Assembly: GCA_031260965.1 (NCBI GenBank)
Contig: JAISKK010000003.1
Location: forward strand, 1 to 46,158
Reading direction: 5' to 3'
From: Desulfovibrio sp.
GTDB lineage: Bacteria; Desulfobacterota; Desulfovibrionia; Desulfovibrionales; Desulfovibrionaceae
DNA length: 46,158 nucleotides
Part shown: piece after piece, positions 8,519 through 19,552 of the stretch
Layout of the letters: every line of letters starts with the position of its first letter
Numbering within the stretch: position 1 is the stretch's first letter
Program-made: the position numbers and the translations under genes
The notes under the pieces: model-generated
Told to the model about the DNA's origin: nothing
Databases searched by the model: none
The model's input: the letters and a program-made list of their open reading frames with translations, nothing else

Positions 8519-10894
8519 ATGTCAGCAAACCCTTACAGCCTTGTCTTTCCGCGCGAATTCCTTTTGTCCTCGCCCCCCGGACGGCCCAAAATCCCGGCTT
8601 TACGCGCCGATCCCGCCCCCCGGGCGGCGGGAATCTGCCTGCTTTTAACCTTCGTCCTGTCCGTAGCGGCGAGACTCCTGGAGCTTCCTTTCTGGGACAA
8701 CCCCGCTTTCCATCTGGGCGACGAATATCTGCTCGCCACCCACGACGCCTATCACTGGGTGGCCGGAGCCGAAGGTTTTGAATTCGGGGCCGGACACCCC
8801 ATGTCCGAGCTGGCCCGGCTGCTCTCCCTATGGAGCGGACTTAGCCCGGCGCAAGTGGCCTTTTATCTGCCGCCCTTTATGAGCGCGCTGGCGGCCGTGG
8901 GCGTTTTTTTGTGGTGCGCGGGCTTAAACAGGCCCTGGGCCGGACTCTGCGCGGGCGTGCTCTGCTCGCTCTCGCCCGGCTTTTGCGCGCGCACTCTGCT
9001 TGGCTTCTACGACACGGATCTGGTGATTTTACTCTTCGCCCTCCTTTTGGGTCTTATCCCGGCCCTCTGGCTCTCCCCTTTGCTGCGCAGCCCGCTCGAA
9101 GCTCTTTGCCCGCGTTTTTGCGCAAGATTTAATCCCGGGGCGTCCGAAGAAAAGACCCCGAACCCGGAGCGCGCAAAGGACAAGCAAAACCCTCCTTCCC
9201 CGCTCTGGCTGCTGCCCCTTATACTCTCCGGGATCTTTGGCCATGCCGCGCAGGACTGGCATTCTCTTTTCCCCTATCTGGCGCGATTTTACGCCCTCCT
9301 TCTGCCCAGCCTGATCCTGCTCCTGGGCCCTAAAGCCCTGCGCCGGGAACTTATGGCCTGCTCTTTATGCCATGTTCTGCCTTTACTGCTCGGACCCTGC
9401 GCAGGCCTGCCTTTGGCCCTGCTCTGCGCCTTTATCCTGGCTTTTCCCCCCGGTAAAGCCAAATCCCTCGCGCGCGCTCCGCGCTTTTTACTGGACCTGC
9501 GGGTTCTGAGCGCGCTTTGGGCGCTGGCGCTGTTTGCGGCTCTGGACAACACCGTCTTTGAGAATATGCTGCGTTCATTTATCGCCTACACACAGAGGGG
9601 AGGGGATCTTTCCCCTCTCTCCGCCGCCGGCGGCCCTCTGATTTTTCCCTCTGTCTCCCAGTCCATCATCGAAGTACAGACAATCAGCGTCCAGGAAATG
9701 CTCCTCTACGTTTATCCCTTTGAATTGCTGACCCTTCTCGGCATCGGCCTTTTTGTCCTGCGCCTTTTCACCCTGCCCGCCCTGATCTGGCTTGCCCCGC
9801 TTTTCACCCTCTACCTGCTCAGTCTGAACATGGGCGCGCGCATGACCATGTTCGGCGCGGCCGTGATCATGCCCACCCTCTGTCTTGAGGCCGGACGGGT
9901 TCTGGATTTCGTCCGCGGTCCCGCGCGCGCGGACAGGGACGGTCTTTGTTCTCCGGCTGCCGGCCCCGCGCGTTGGGCCTTTTGCCTTTTTTGCGCCCTT
10001 TGCCTGTCCTGGCCGCTCATCCGCTACATTCCCGATTATTCCCAGGGGCCGATTTTCAGCCGGGAACAGGCCGAAGGCTTGTCTTTCCTGAAAGAAAACA
10101 GCGCCGAAGACGCCATGATCTGGAACTGGTGGGACTGGGGCTATGCGACGCACCATTTTGCCAGACGCCACACCATCGCCGACGGGGCGCGTCACGGCGG
10201 ACCCTCGCTTTTTCTGCCCGCAGCCGTTTACACAACAGCTGACCCCCGCTTCGCCCGCCAACTCATCAAATACACCGCGAGCAAAGGCAATATCCCCGGC
10301 AACGTTTTCGCGGGGCTCACGCCCAAAGACGCGCAGCAGCTTATGCGGGATCTGGGCGACAGAAGAAAAGCCCTGCTTGAAACGCCGGGCGAACAATATC
10401 TGGTGGTAAGCTTTGAGCTTCTGCATCTGGGCCTCTGGATTACCCGCTACGGCTCATGGAATTTTGAAAGCAAACAGGCGCCCGGTTCCCTGATGAACAA
10501 CCTGGCTCCTGCCCTGCAGTATAATATTGACACCGGTGTCGTGCTGTCGGACACGGCCCGGCCCATTTATGCGGCTACCATTTCGATTTTCAGCGATCAG
10601 GGTCTGGAATTTTTTGACTTCAACCGTTACGGAGCCTATCATTTCATTTTCAACTCCCGCTCCTCTATTTATGGACAGGATGATAAAGACGGCGTTCTGC
10701 ATAAATTCTGGGCAAATCTGCGCGGAAAGGAGATATTTTCCGGGCAGATCACCGACAAGATAGTTATGGACGACGTTTTTTATAACACCATGCTGGTGCA
10801 GCTTCTGGTCCGCCCGCCGGACGACCCTTTTACCAGCCCTTATTTCAAGTTGGTCTTTGACAATACCTATACGCGGATTTACAAGGTGCTGTGA
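8519..10894 (+). CDS. STT3/PglB family oligosaccharyltransferase
   Basis: Multi-spanning protein with WWDWG motif (WNWWDWGYATHHFARRHTIADGARH), ATHDAYHW and YDTD acidic motifs, and PglB-like C-terminus (FDNTYTRIYKVL). Confidence 0.88.
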   Translation: MSANPYSLVFPREFLLSSPPGRPKIPALRADPAPRAAGICLLLTFVLSVAARLLELPFWDNPAFHLGDEYLLATHDAYHWVAGAEGFEFGAGHPMSELARLLSLWSGLSPAQVAFYLPPFMSALAAVGVFLWCAGLNRPWAGLCAGVLCSLSPGFCARTLLGFYDTDLVILLFALLLGLIPALWLSPLLRSPLEALCPRFCARFNPGASEEKTPNPERAKDKQNPPSPLWLLPLILSGIFGHAAQDWHSLFPYLARFYALLLPSLILLLGPKALRRELMACSLCHVLPLLLGPCAGLPLALLCAFILAFPPGKAKSLARAPRFLLDLRVLSALWALALFAALDNTVFENMLRSFIAYTQRGGDLSPLSAAGGPLIFPSVSQSIIEVQTISVQEMLLYVYPFELLTLLGIGLFVLRLFTLPALIWLAPLFTLYLLSLNMGARMTMFGAAVIMPTLCLEAGRVLDFVRGPARADRDGLCSPAAGPARWAFCLFCALCLSWPLIRYIPDYSQGPIFSREQAEGLSFLKENSAEDAMIWNWWDWGYATHHFARRHTIADGARHGGPSLFLPAAVYTTADPRFARQLIKYTASKGNIPGNVFAGLTPKDAQQLMRDLGDRRKALLETPGEQYLVVSFELLHLGLWITRYGSWNFESKQAPGSLMNNLAPALQYNIDTGVVLSDTARPIYAATISIFSDQGLEFFDFNRYGAYHFIFNSRSSIYGQDDKDGVLHKFWANLRGKEIFSGQITDKIVMDDVFYNTMLVQLLVRPPDDPFTSPYFKLVFDNTYTRIYKVL

Positions 10895-10966
10895 AGGCTC
10901 ACCCTCGGCTGAAAGGACAGCCTGAAGCAGTTTACGCTCTAATATAACCGCAACGCTGGATTCCAC

Positions 10967-11893
10967 ATGCCCCGGACAGAAAGATACACGGTGACGGAAA
11001 TTAAAGCCGTTTTACAAAAAGAGGCGCGGCGCGTCGAGGATTGTCTGTCCGGCTGCCTGCGCCGGGATGTTCCGGCCGGGTTGCTCGCGGCCATGGAATA
11101 CAGTCTTGCGGCCGGAGGCAAACGCGTCCGCCCGGTCCTCTGTCTGCTTTCGGCCAGGGCCTGCGCGCCGCTTGGGGAAGACAAGGAACGCGCCATACTG
11201 CTTTTTGCCTGCGCCCTGGAATGTATTCATACCTATTCCCTGATCCACGACGATCTGCCGGCCATGGACGATGACGATTTCCGCCGGGGCAAACCCTCAA
11301 ATCACAAACAGTTCGGCGAGGCAACGGCCATTCTGGCCGGGGATGCCCTGCTCACCGACGCCTTTGTCCTGATGGCGCAAAGCGCGGATCTCGGGCTTAA
11401 AGCCGAATGCGTATTGCGCGCCATAGCCCTGACAGCCGAAGCCGCGGGTTCGGCGGGCATGGTCGGAGGGCAGTTTCTGGATATGCTGTACACGGACAAG
11501 AAGGAAGCAGATCTTGCGGACGTTGCGGCCATGCAGGCCATGAAGACCGGAGCTTTGCTGCGCCTGTCCTGTGAGGCCGGCGCGACCTTGAGCGGGGCCG
11601 GACCGGACAGGATCTCCGCTCTGGCCCGCTACGGGGCGGCTTTGGGCGCAGCCTTCCAGATCGCGGACGACATCCTCGACGTGGTCGGCGACCCCGCCTT
11701 GCTCGGCAAAGCGGTGGGCGGCGATGCGGCAGCGCGTAAAGCCACTTACCCCGCCCTGCTCGGCCTCGCGGCCAGCCGGGCAGAAGCCGGGCGCAGGGCC
11801 GAAGAAGCCGCCGCCGCCTTAAGCGCTTTTGCCGACAAAGACGTATCCCTGCTCAAGGGGCTGGCGGACTATGTCGTCAGCAGGGCGCTCTGA
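10967..11893 (+). CDS. ispA: Polyprenyl (farnesyl/geranyl) diphosphate synthase
   Basis: GGKRVRPVL; LIHDDLPAMDDDDFRRGKPSNHK first DDxxD region; FQIADDILD second. Confidence 0.95.
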   Translation: MPRTERYTVTEIKAVLQKEARRVEDCLSGCLRRDVPAGLLAAMEYSLAAGGKRVRPVLCLLSARACAPLGEDKERAILLFACALECIHTYSLIHDDLPAMDDDDFRRGKPSNHKQFGEATAILAGDALLTDAFVLMAQSADLGLKAECVLRAIALTAEAAGSAGMVGGQFLDMLYTDKKEADLADVAAMQAMKTGALLRLSCEAGATLSGAGPDRISALARYGAALGAAFQIADDILDVVGDPALLGKAVGGDAAARKATYPALLGLAASRAEAGRRAEEAAAALSAFADKDVSLLKGLADYVVSRAL

Positions 11894-13863
11894 TGGAAAT
11901 GACGGGACGCAAAATTGTCGCGGTCGGCGGGGCCGAAAGCAAGCCGGTCCGGCCGCGCGGGGAAGTTCCGGGAAAAACGGATTCACTATTGTCCTCCCTG
12001 ACCCTGCCCCCGGATCTGTCCGCTTGCGATCTTGAAGATTTGACGCAGCTTGCGGCGGAAATCCGCTCCGTTCTGGTGGATACGGTATCCCGCAACGGCG
12101 GACACCTGGCCCCTTCCCTGGGCGTGGTGGAGCTGACCCTGGCCATGCTCTCCGTTTTCAATGTTTCGCGCGACAAAATCATCTGGGATGTCGGGCATCA
12201 GGCTTACGCATACAAACTGCTCACCGGCCGGGCCGGCCAATTTTCAACCCTGCGCAAAATGGACGGACTGAGCGGCTTTCCCTCCCGCCGCGAGAGTCCC
12301 TATGACCATTTCGGCACGGGGCATTCCTCGACCTCTGTTTCGGCCGCCCTGGGCATGGCCCTGGCCAGAGATCTGGCCGGCGAAGATCACCATGTGGTCG
12401 CCGTGATCGGCGACGGGGCGCTGACGGCAGGAATGGCCTATGAGGGCCTGAACCAGGCCGGGGCGATGGCGCGCCGCCTGATTGTCATTCTGAACGACAA
12501 TGCCATGTCCATATCCAAAAATGTGGGCGCGCTGTCTTTATTTATGAGCCGCAAACTCTCGGCGCGCTGGCTCAGGCGCGTCAAACGCGAGGTTGAGGAT
12601 CTGCTCGGCGCCGTGCCCGGCATCGGCGAGGATCTGGTGGAAATCGCCCGGCGGAGCAAACACAGCTTCAAAAATTTCTTCACGCCCGGCATGCTTTTTG
12701 AGGCCCTGCACTTCAATTATATAGGGGCAGTTAACGGGCACGATATCGCCGAGCTGCAAAAAACCCTGCGTCTCGCGGCTTCCCTGGACCGGCCCGTGCT
12801 GGTGCATGTGCTCACCCAAAAAGGCAGGGGTTATGCCCCGGCCGAGGCGAACCCGGAACTTTTCCACGGCATCGGAACCTTTACGCCGGAAACGGGTCTC
12901 CCCTGCAAGTCCAAAGAAATCATAAGCCACACCGAGGCCTTCAGCCGGGGCATTTGCAAGCTGGCCGCAGGGGATCCGCGCGTTTTCGCCATAACGGCCG
13001 CCATGCCGGACGGCGTGGGCCTGAAACAGTTCGCCGCTTCTTTTCCGGAGCGCTTCGTCGATGTGGGCATCTGCGAACAGCACGCCGTTACCCTGGCCGC
13101 CGGTCTGGCCGCAGGCGGATTGCGCCCCTTTGTGGCCGTTTATTCCACCTTTCTGCAACGTTCCTATGATCAGATTGTCCACGATGTCTGCCTGCAAAAC
13201 CTGCCGGTGACCTTCTGTATAGACAGGGCCGGGCTTGTAGGCGAGGACGGGCCAACGCACCACGGGGCTTTTGATCTGGCCTATCTGCGCCATATCCCCA
13301 ATCTTCTGTTCATGGCTCCAAAGGATGAGGCTGAACTGCAACAAGGACTGGCCACGGCCCTTGCCCAGAATGGTCCTTTTGCCCTGCGCTATCCGCGCGG
13401 TCCGGGCGCGGGCGTTACCCTGCCGGATCAAATCAGCCCTCTGCCCATAGGCCGGGGAGAATTTCTGCGCCGGGGCGCGGGGCCGCTGGCGGTTGTGGCC
13501 ATCGGCAACCGTGTTCTGCCGGCCTTTTACGCGGCCGAAAAACTGGAGGCGGAAACAGGCAGGTCTGTTACAGTGTTCAACGCCCGCTGGATAAAACCTT
13601 TGCCGCAAGAGGATCTGCGCGCCCTTTGCTCCTTGTGCGACATTATTTTATTGCTGGAGGAAGGAGTGCTGGCCGGGGGCTTTTCCTCCGCCGTCCTGGA
13701 ATTTTTTAATGACAACAATCTGGCGCAGGACAAGAAAATTATTCGCCTCGGTCTGCCGGACTCCTTTGTGGAACACGGCTCGGCCGGGGAACTGCGCGTT
13801 CGCCTCAAACTGGACTCGGCCGCCATATATGAAAAACTCCGGGATCTGACGGTAAAAAAATGA
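11893..13863 (+). CDS. dxs: 1-deoxy-D-xylulose-5-phosphate synthase
   Basis: [61 protein letters not shown]. Confidence 0.97.
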   Translation: MEMTGRKIVAVGGAESKPVRPRGEVPGKTDSLLSSLTLPPDLSACDLEDLTQLAAEIRSVLVDTVSRNGGHLAPSLGVVELTLAMLSVFNVSRDKIIWDVGHQAYAYKLLTGRAGQFSTLRKMDGLSGFPSRRESPYDHFGTGHSSTSVSAALGMALARDLAGEDHHVVAVIGDGALTAGMAYEGLNQAGAMARRLIVILNDNAMSISKNVGALSLFMSRKLSARWLRRVKREVEDLLGAVPGIGEDLVEIARRSKHSFKNFFTPGMLFEALHFNYIGAVNGHDIAELQKTLRLAASLDRPVLVHVLTQKGRGYAPAEANPELFHGIGTFTPETGLPCKSKEIISHTEAFSRGICKLAAGDPRVFAITAAMPDGVGLKQFAASFPERFVDVGICEQHAVTLAAGLAAGGLRPFVAVYSTFLQRSYDQIVHDVCLQNLPVTFCIDRAGLVGEDGPTHHGAFDLAYLRHIPNLLFMAPKDEAELQQGLATALAQNGPFALRYPRGPGAGVTLPDQISPLPIGRGEFLRRGAGPLAVVAIGNRVLPAFYAAEKLEAETGRSVTVFNARWIKPLPQEDLRALCSLCDIILLLEEGVLAGGFSSAVLEFFNDNNLAQDKKIIRLGLPDSFVEHGSAGELRVRLKLDSAAIYEKLRDLTVKK

Positions 13864-14000
13864 GCTTTTTTAAATCCGCCTGCACACGGCCCGCATTTGC
13901 GCTTTGCATCCGGGCGGAAGTTGTGTATGGTTTCATGAATTGTATTGCAGATTACGGCGTGACCGCATTACAATAGAAAATACCGAAAAGGATCGATAAC

Positions 14001-14846
14001 TTGTTTGTTCTTATCGGCTTTGTCGTTGTTCTTGGCTCTGTGCTCGGCGGTTACGCCATGCACAGTTCAAATTTTGCCATACTGGCACAGCCCAATGAAT
14101 TGCTGATCATTTTCGGAGCGGGCGTCGGCGCCTTTGTCGCCTCCAATTCAGCTTTCACCCTGAAACTGACCGTGGGCGGACTGAAGCACGTTTTTTCCAA
14201 TGGCCCCTCCAAGGCCAAATATATGGATATGCTGGCCCTGCTTTACGGAATTTTTGCCAAGATGCAGCGCGAAGGCATAATCAGCGTGGAAAAAGACATC
14301 GAACAGCCGGACTCCAGCGCCCTGTTCCAGCGTTTTCCCAATATGGCCAAAGACAAGCACGCCTGTTTCTATATCGGCGACACGTTGCGCATCTATCTGA
14401 CCACCGGCAATGCCGGGGAACTTGACAAGCTGATGGGTGTGGATATGGGCGCCATGCACGATGAGGAAATGCTGCCCGCCCATGCCCTTTCGCATATGGC
14501 GGATTCCCTGCCCGGTCTCGGCATCGTCGCGGCCGTGCTGGGCATTGTGGTAACCATGGGGCATATCAGCGACGGCGCGGAGATCCTCGGACGCTCGGTG
14601 GCGGCGGCCCTGGTCGGAACTTTTCTCGGTATTCTGCTCTGTTACGGATTTGTGGGGCCGCTGGGCGCCAAACTCGAAGTCCTGGCCCATGAGCAGCATC
14701 TTTTCTACCGGGCCATGCGTGAAGCTCTTGCGGCAGCGGTACGCGGATCTTCACCCATTGTGGCCCTGGAATACGGACGCCGCGCCATCCCCCTGACTTT
14801 CCGTCCCACTTTTCTGGAGATGGAGCAAAAACTCAAGGGATCATAG
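14001..14846 (+). CDS. motA: Flagellar motor stator protein MotA (TTG start)
   Basis: PNELLIIFGAGVGAFVASNS; LPGLGIVAAVLGIVVTMGHI; LVGTFLGILLCYGFVGPL. Confidence 0.92.
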   Translation: MFVLIGFVVVLGSVLGGYAMHSSNFAILAQPNELLIIFGAGVGAFVASNSAFTLKLTVGGLKHVFSNGPSKAKYMDMLALLYGIFAKMQREGIISVEKDIEQPDSSALFQRFPNMAKDKHACFYIGDTLRIYLTTGNAGELDKLMGVDMGAMHDEEMLPAHALSHMADSLPGLGIVAAVLGIVVTMGHISDGAEILGRSVAAALVGTFLGILLCYGFVGPLGAKLEVLAHEQHLFYRAMREALAAAVRGSSPIVALEYGRRAIPLTFRPTFLEMEQKLKGS

Positions 14847-14928
14847 GCCCCGCTTCGAACACTAAAGGCGCTTCCCTGTTGCCTGGCGGCAGAATCATAA
14901 GGAAGCGTCGAGCAAATTGGAGGAATAA

Positions 14929-15648
14929 ATGGCCGGTTCATCCTGGAAAGTCGCTTATGCCGACTTCATGACCGCCATGATGGCTTTTTTTCTTGTCATG
15001 TGGCTTCTGAACATGGCTCCGCCGGAGACTCTGAAGGGGCTGTCCGGATATTTTCAGGCCGATGCCCAGTTCAGTTCCAATACGATATCACCATACGGAA
15101 TGTCCAACAATCCGCTTATTCAGTATGTGGACAAGCTGGATATGCGCGAATTCAAAATGAGCGAGATTGAAGAGTCCAACTATGCCATAGCCCAAAGCCT
15201 GAAACAGTTTCTTCTCAAAGACGCTATCCCCTCCGCCTCCAGCGGCCTGACCTCGGACGGGGTTGGGGTGTTGTTGCATATTACCTCTGATCTCATGTTC
15301 AAGCCCGGAACGGTTGAATTTACGCCGGAAGGGGAGAAGGTGATGCAGGAGGTGCTCAATGTCATGCATAAATACAAGGTCTATCTGGTGGTGCGCGGGA
15401 ACGCGGATTCCTCGGAAACCGGAGCCCCGACCTATCCCTCCAAATGGGAACTGTCGGCGGCCAGGGCGAATTCGGCCGTGCGCTGGCTTATCGCCAACGG
15501 CATAACTCCCGGTCTGATACGCAGCGTGGCCTATGCGGACACCAGACCGCGCGTGCCGTCCACCATACCCGGCGCAGCCGCCCAGAACAGCCGCGTGGAA
15601 TTCAATTTCCACCGGCCCGAGGTCATGTCAACTATTGTCGGCTACTAG
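14929..15648 (+). CDS. motB: Flagellar motor stator protein MotB
   Basis: SSWKVAYADFMTAMMAFFLVMWLLN plug/TM region and C-terminal OmpA-like peptidoglycan-binding domain. Confidence 0.92.
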   Translation: MAGSSWKVAYADFMTAMMAFFLVMWLLNMAPPETLKGLSGYFQADAQFSSNTISPYGMSNNPLIQYVDKLDMREFKMSEIEESNYAIAQSLKQFLLKDAIPSASSGLTSDGVGVLLHITSDLMFKPGTVEFTPEGEKVMQEVLNVMHKYKVYLVVRGNADSSETGAPTYPSKWELSAARANSAVRWLIANGITPGLIRSVAYADTRPRVPSTIPGAAAQNSRVEFNFHRPEVMSTIVGY

Positions 15649-15673
15649 CCTCCTTTAAATCTCTGTAAATACG

Positions 15674-15704
15674 CGCCGGCCTGCGCGCAAGAGCAGGTCC
15701 GGCG
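15674..15704. promoter_or_regulatory. GC-rich hairpin abutting the ftsH ribosome-binding site
   Basis: CGCCGG-CCTGC ... GCAGG-T-CCGGCG, ~11-bp stem with one bulge, directly before GGAGGG and the TTG start at 15718. Confidence 0.35.
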
Positions 15705-15717
15705 GAGGGAATATACA

Positions 15718-17796
15718 TTGAATCATCGTAACTATCTGATTTGGGGGCTGATCGCGATGATCCTGGTGATCGCCTTCAACATGTTTTACCAGCAGCCGGT
15801 GCGCTCCAATGAGGTAACTTACTCCGAACTGCTGGACCGGGTAAAAAAGCAGCAGGTCGCCGAGGTGCTGATTCAGAGCGCCAAACTCTCCGGCAGCAAA
15901 CTTTCCGGCACTTTCAAGGACGGCATGACCTTCACCAGCTATGCGCCGGAAGACCCCGCCCTTGTGGAGACCCTGGTCCAGAACGGAGTAAGCGTCAAGG
16001 CCGGTCCCATTGAGGATTCGCCCTGGTATATAGTTTTTCTCACTTCCTGGGCGCCGATGATCCTGCTCATCCTTTTCTGGGTCTTTTTCATGCGCCAGAT
16101 GCAGGGCGGCGGCGGAAAAACCATGAGTTTCGGGCGTTCCAGGGCAAGAATGATCTCCCAGGAATCCGCCAAGGTGACCTTTGCGGATGTGGCCGGGGTG
16201 GATGAAGCCAAGGAAGAGCTGACCGAGGTTGTGGATTTTCTCTCCAACCCGAAAAAATTTACCCGTCTGGGGGGGCGCATTCCCAAGGGCGTTTTGCTGA
16301 TCGGCCCGCCCGGCACCGGCAAAACCCTGCTCGCCAAGGCGGTGGCCGGCGAGGCCGGAGTTCCTTTCTTCTCCATATCCGGCTCGGATTTTGTGGAAAT
16401 GTTTGTGGGCGTCGGCGCGTCCCGGGTGCGCGATCTCTTTGCCCAAGGCAAAAAGAACGCGCCCTGTCTGATCTTTATTGATGAAATCGACGCCGTGGGC
16501 CGACAGCGCGGGGCCGGTCTCGGCGGCGGACACGACGAGCGCGAGCAGACTTTGAATCAGCTTCTGGTGGAGATGGACGGTTTTGAGGCCAACGAAGGGG
16601 TAATCCTCATCGCGGCCACCAACCGCCCGGATGTCCTTGACCCGGCCCTGCAACGTCCCGGCCGCTTTGACCGTCAGGTGGTCGTGCCGCCTCCGGACAT
16701 CAGAGGACGCAAACATATCCTGGAAGTGCACAGCAAACGCACCCCCCTGGCCGGCGATGTCGATCTGGACACCCTGGCCAAGGGCACGCCCGGTTTCTCC
16801 GGGGCAGACCTGGAGAATCTGGTCAATGAGGCCGCGCTTACCGCCGCCAAAGAAAACAAGGACTCTCTTTCCATGCTGGACTTTGAGAACGCCAAGGACA
16901 AGCTGCTCATGGGCAAGGAGCGCCGCACCCTGGTCCAGACCCCCGAGGATCTTAAAACCACCGCCTATCATGAGGCCGGGCACGCTATTGTCAATCTGCT
17001 CCTGCCCGAGACCGACACCCTGCACAAGGTGAGCATAATTCCGCGCGGCCGGGCGCTGGGCGTGACCATGTATCTGCCGGAAGAAGACAAGAACACCTTG
17101 AGCAAGGTTGAGCTGGAAAGCAAGATCACCATGGCCTTCGGCGGACGGGCGGCGGAGATGATTGTCTTCAACAAGATGACGACGGGCGCGGCCAATGACA
17201 TCAAACAGGCCAGCGGCATGGCCAGGTCCATGGTCTGCAAATGGGGAATGAGCGAACTCATCGGTCCCATATCCATTGGCGAGCAGAACCAGGAGGTGTT
17301 CATCGGCCGGGAATGGGTGGCCAACCGGGATCACAGCGAGGAAACCTCTCGTCAGGTTGACTCCGAAGTCAAGCGCATCATAGACGCCGCAATGAGCGAA
17401 GCCGACCGGATTTTGCGCGCAAATATGGATTGTCTGCACCGTATGGCCGAAGCCCTGCTGGATCGTGAAACCATTACCGGAGAAGAGGCGAAACGCCTGA
17501 TGCAGGGCGAAACCCTGCCTCCCCTGGATCTGAAAACCAATCCGCGCAAGCTCGTTACCACCAAGGATCTGGAAAATAAGCGCAAAAACGAAAACCGGAC
17601 GCCTCCCGAAGATCCGGCAGGTCTCAAAGGGGAAAGCGGAAAGGGGGAAGAAGAGCAAGGCAAAGACGCTTCTTTAGCGCGTCAGGGTGGCGCATCTTCG
17701 CCCCTCGGCGCCGCTTTATCCGCCCCGCAAAAAGATGAAGCGGACAAGAATGAAAAAGACTCTGCGGGCAGGGAGCGGGAGAAGATGGACGAGTGA
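15718..17796 (+). CDS. ftsH: ATP-dependent zinc metalloprotease FtsH (TTG start)
   Basis: [51 protein letters not shown] zinc motif; disordered charged C-terminus. Confidence 0.98.
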   Translation: MNHRNYLIWGLIAMILVIAFNMFYQQPVRSNEVTYSELLDRVKKQQVAEVLIQSAKLSGSKLSGTFKDGMTFTSYAPEDPALVETLVQNGVSVKAGPIEDSPWYIVFLTSWAPMILLILFWVFFMRQMQGGGGKTMSFGRSRARMISQESAKVTFADVAGVDEAKEELTEVVDFLSNPKKFTRLGGRIPKGVLLIGPPGTGKTLLAKAVAGEAGVPFFSISGSDFVEMFVGVGASRVRDLFAQGKKNAPCLIFIDEIDAVGRQRGAGLGGGHDEREQTLNQLLVEMDGFEANEGVILIAATNRPDVLDPALQRPGRFDRQVVVPPPDIRGRKHILEVHSKRTPLAGDVDLDTLAKGTPGFSGADLENLVNEAALTAAKENKDSLSMLDFENAKDKLLMGKERRTLVQTPEDLKTTAYHEAGHAIVNLLLPETDTLHKVSIIPRGRALGVTMYLPEEDKNTLSKVELESKITMAFGGRAAEMIVFNKMTTGAANDIKQASGMARSMVCKWGMSELIGPISIGEQNQEVFIGREWVANRDHSEETSRQVDSEVKRIIDAAMSEADRILRANMDCLHRMAEALLDRETITGEEAKRLMQGETLPPLDLKTNPRKLVTTKDLENKRKNENRTPPEDPAGLKGESGKGEEEQGKDASLARQGGASSPLGAALSAPQKDEADKNEKDSAGREREKMDE

Positions 17797-18758
17797 TGTC
17801 CCCTATGTTCCCGGCTGCTGCGGGTAAACAGGGATCCGAGGTCTGCGGCGGCGGAAAAAAACTGCGCCTGCGCCTTGGCGGAGGGCGTCTGCTGGATGTG
17901 GACGCCTTTCTTGTAGCCGGTATAGTCAATATCACCCCGGATTCATTTTCCGACGGGGGCGCCCTTTCCACCCCGGAGGCGGCCCTGGAACGGGTGCGGC
18001 AAATTGTGGGTCAGGGCGCGACCTTTGTGGATATCGGAGCGGAATCCACCCGACCGGGATGCGCGGACATAGGGCAGGCTGAAGAATGGCGGCGTCTGGC
18101 CCCGATTCTGGAGCGCGTCCTTGCCCTGCGCAGAACGCAGGATGAGCCGCCCGCCCCGGCTGCGCCTGCCTTTTGCCTGTCCATAGACACTTTTCGGGCC
18201 GAAACGGCGGCCGCAGCGCTACGGGCGCATGAAAACAATCCCGCCCGGGACGTCTTGCCCCTGGACATGATCAACGACATCTCCGGGGGTTTTCTGGACC
18301 CGGACATGGATGAGGCGCTTATAGCCCATAAGCCGGCCTATGTGCTCGGGCACTGTCCGCTTCCCCCCCCGCGCATGAAAGGGCGCGCGCATCAGGGGGA
18401 TGTGGTTGAAGATCTGCTGGACTGGTTTAATAAACGCATGGAAAGCCTGGTCCGGCGCGGATTGCCCGAGGAGTGTATCTGCCTGGATCCGTGCATCGGA
18501 TTTGCCAAAAGCACGGAACAGACCCTGGAGATAATCGCCGCCCTGCCGCGTTTCGCCGCTCTCGGCCGGCCTTTGTATTTCGGACTTTCCCGCAAGAAAA
18601 TTATCGGCGAGTTGACCGGTCTGCCCCCGGACAAAAGGGACGCCGCCACGGCTGCGGCCTGCGCTTTGCTCGGAAAAGCCGGGGTCGCCATACACCGCGT
18701 GCATGACGTGGAGAATTGTCTGGCCGCCCTTAAAATAGCGGCCGCCTTTCCTTTTTAA
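17793..18758 (+). CDS. folP: Dihydropteroate synthase
   Basis: VAGIVNITPDSFSDGG; DIGAESTRPG; LDPCIGFAKS; 4-bp overlap with ftsH. Confidence 0.95.
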   Translation: MMSPMFPAAAGKQGSEVCGGGKKLRLRLGGGRLLDVDAFLVAGIVNITPDSFSDGGALSTPEAALERVRQIVGQGATFVDIGAESTRPGCADIGQAEEWRRLAPILERVLALRRTQDEPPAPAAPAFCLSIDTFRAETAAAALRAHENNPARDVLPLDMINDISGGFLDPDMDEALIAHKPAYVLGHCPLPPPRMKGRAHQGDVVEDLLDWFNKRMESLVRRGLPEECICLDPCIGFAKSTEQTLEIIAALPRFAALGRPLYFGLSRKKIIGELTGLPPDKRDAATAAACALLGKAGVAIHRVHDVENCLAALKIAAAFPF

Positions 18759-18781
18759 CCTTTGTTACAGCGAATCGCTTT

Positions 18782-19552
18782 ATGGATATCCCCGGAATCA
18801 GCGGCTTGAACATGGGTTGGCGCGATGTGCTAGACATCGCCGTGCTCACGACGCTGTTTTATTACGTCATAGCCATGATCCGCCAGACCAGGGCCGTTAC
18901 GGCCATTTACGGACTGCTGCTTATCCTCGTCCTCTATCTGATCTCCCGCATCATCGGCCTGAACACCCTGAACTGGCTCCTGGACGACATTCTCACTTCA
19001 CTTTTTTTGCTCGTAGTCATAGTTTTTCAGCGTGACATCCGCCAGGCTCTGAGTTCACTCGGTTCGCATAGTTTGTGGCTGCCGGGGTTCTTTCGCAAAA
19101 AAACGAACAATTCCTTCATTCCCGCCGTTACCGGTGCGGCCATGCACATGGCGCAACGTAAAATCGGCGCCCTGATCGTCATTGAGCGCAACACCCCGCT
19201 CGGAGACGCGATGGAGCGGGGTGTGCTCCTTGACGCTTTGCCCTCGGTGGAACTGCTGGTCAATATATTCTGGCCGAACAGCCCCTTGCATGACGGGGCC
19301 GTGATTATAAGCCGGGGCCGGATCAGCGCGGCCGGATGCATTCTCCCCCTGTCCACGGCTGTGGCCAAACGCGACTACGGAACCCGGCATCGCGCCGCCC
19401 TCGGCATAACCGAGGAAAGCGACGCCGTGGTGGTAGTTGTGTCCGAAGAACGCGGGGTTATAGCTGTGGCTCTGGAAGGCAAGCTGACCGGGGTGCTTGA
19501 CGCGGTGAAACTGCCGCGTGTGCTGGCCTCCGCCCTGGAGAGGGAAATATGA
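18782..19552 (+). CDS. cdaA: Diadenylate cyclase CdaA (c-di-AMP synthase)
   Basis: Three N-terminal TM segments then DAC domain: NSPLHDGAVII (DGA) and YGTRHRAALGITEESDAVVVVVSEE (RHR). Confidence 0.95.
   Translation: MDIPGISGLNMGWRDVLDIAVLTTLFYYVIAMIRQTRAVTAIYGLLLILVLYLISRIIGLNTLNWLLDDILTSLFLLVVIVFQRDIRQALSSLGSHSLWLPGFFRKKTNNSFIPAVTGAAMHMAQRKIGALIVIERNTPLGDAMERGVLLDALPSVELLVNIFWPNSPLHDGAVIISRGRISAAGCILPLSTAVAKRDYGTRHRAALGITEESDAVVVVVSEERGVIAVALEGKLTGVLDAVKLPRVLASALEREI

Noticed and set aside
9575-10426. 283-aa minus-strand ORF
   Set aside because: Antisense to the STT3 gene; shadow ORF.
12538-13608. 356-aa minus-strand ORF
   Set aside because: Antisense to dxs; shadow ORF.
13850-13885. AAAAAA/TTTTTT terminator candidate after dxs
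   Set aside because: Pairing is A/T only with no GC stem; not convincing.
13935-13975. Imperfect inverted repeat TTGTATTGCAG...CCGCATTACAA upstream of motA
   Set aside because: Short and imperfect (about 9 of 11 pairs) with no recognisable operator; could be chance in an AT-richer leader.
15655-17658. 667-aa minus-strand ORF
   Set aside because: Fully antisense to ftsH, which is unambiguous; codon-bias shadow ORF in GC-rich DNA.
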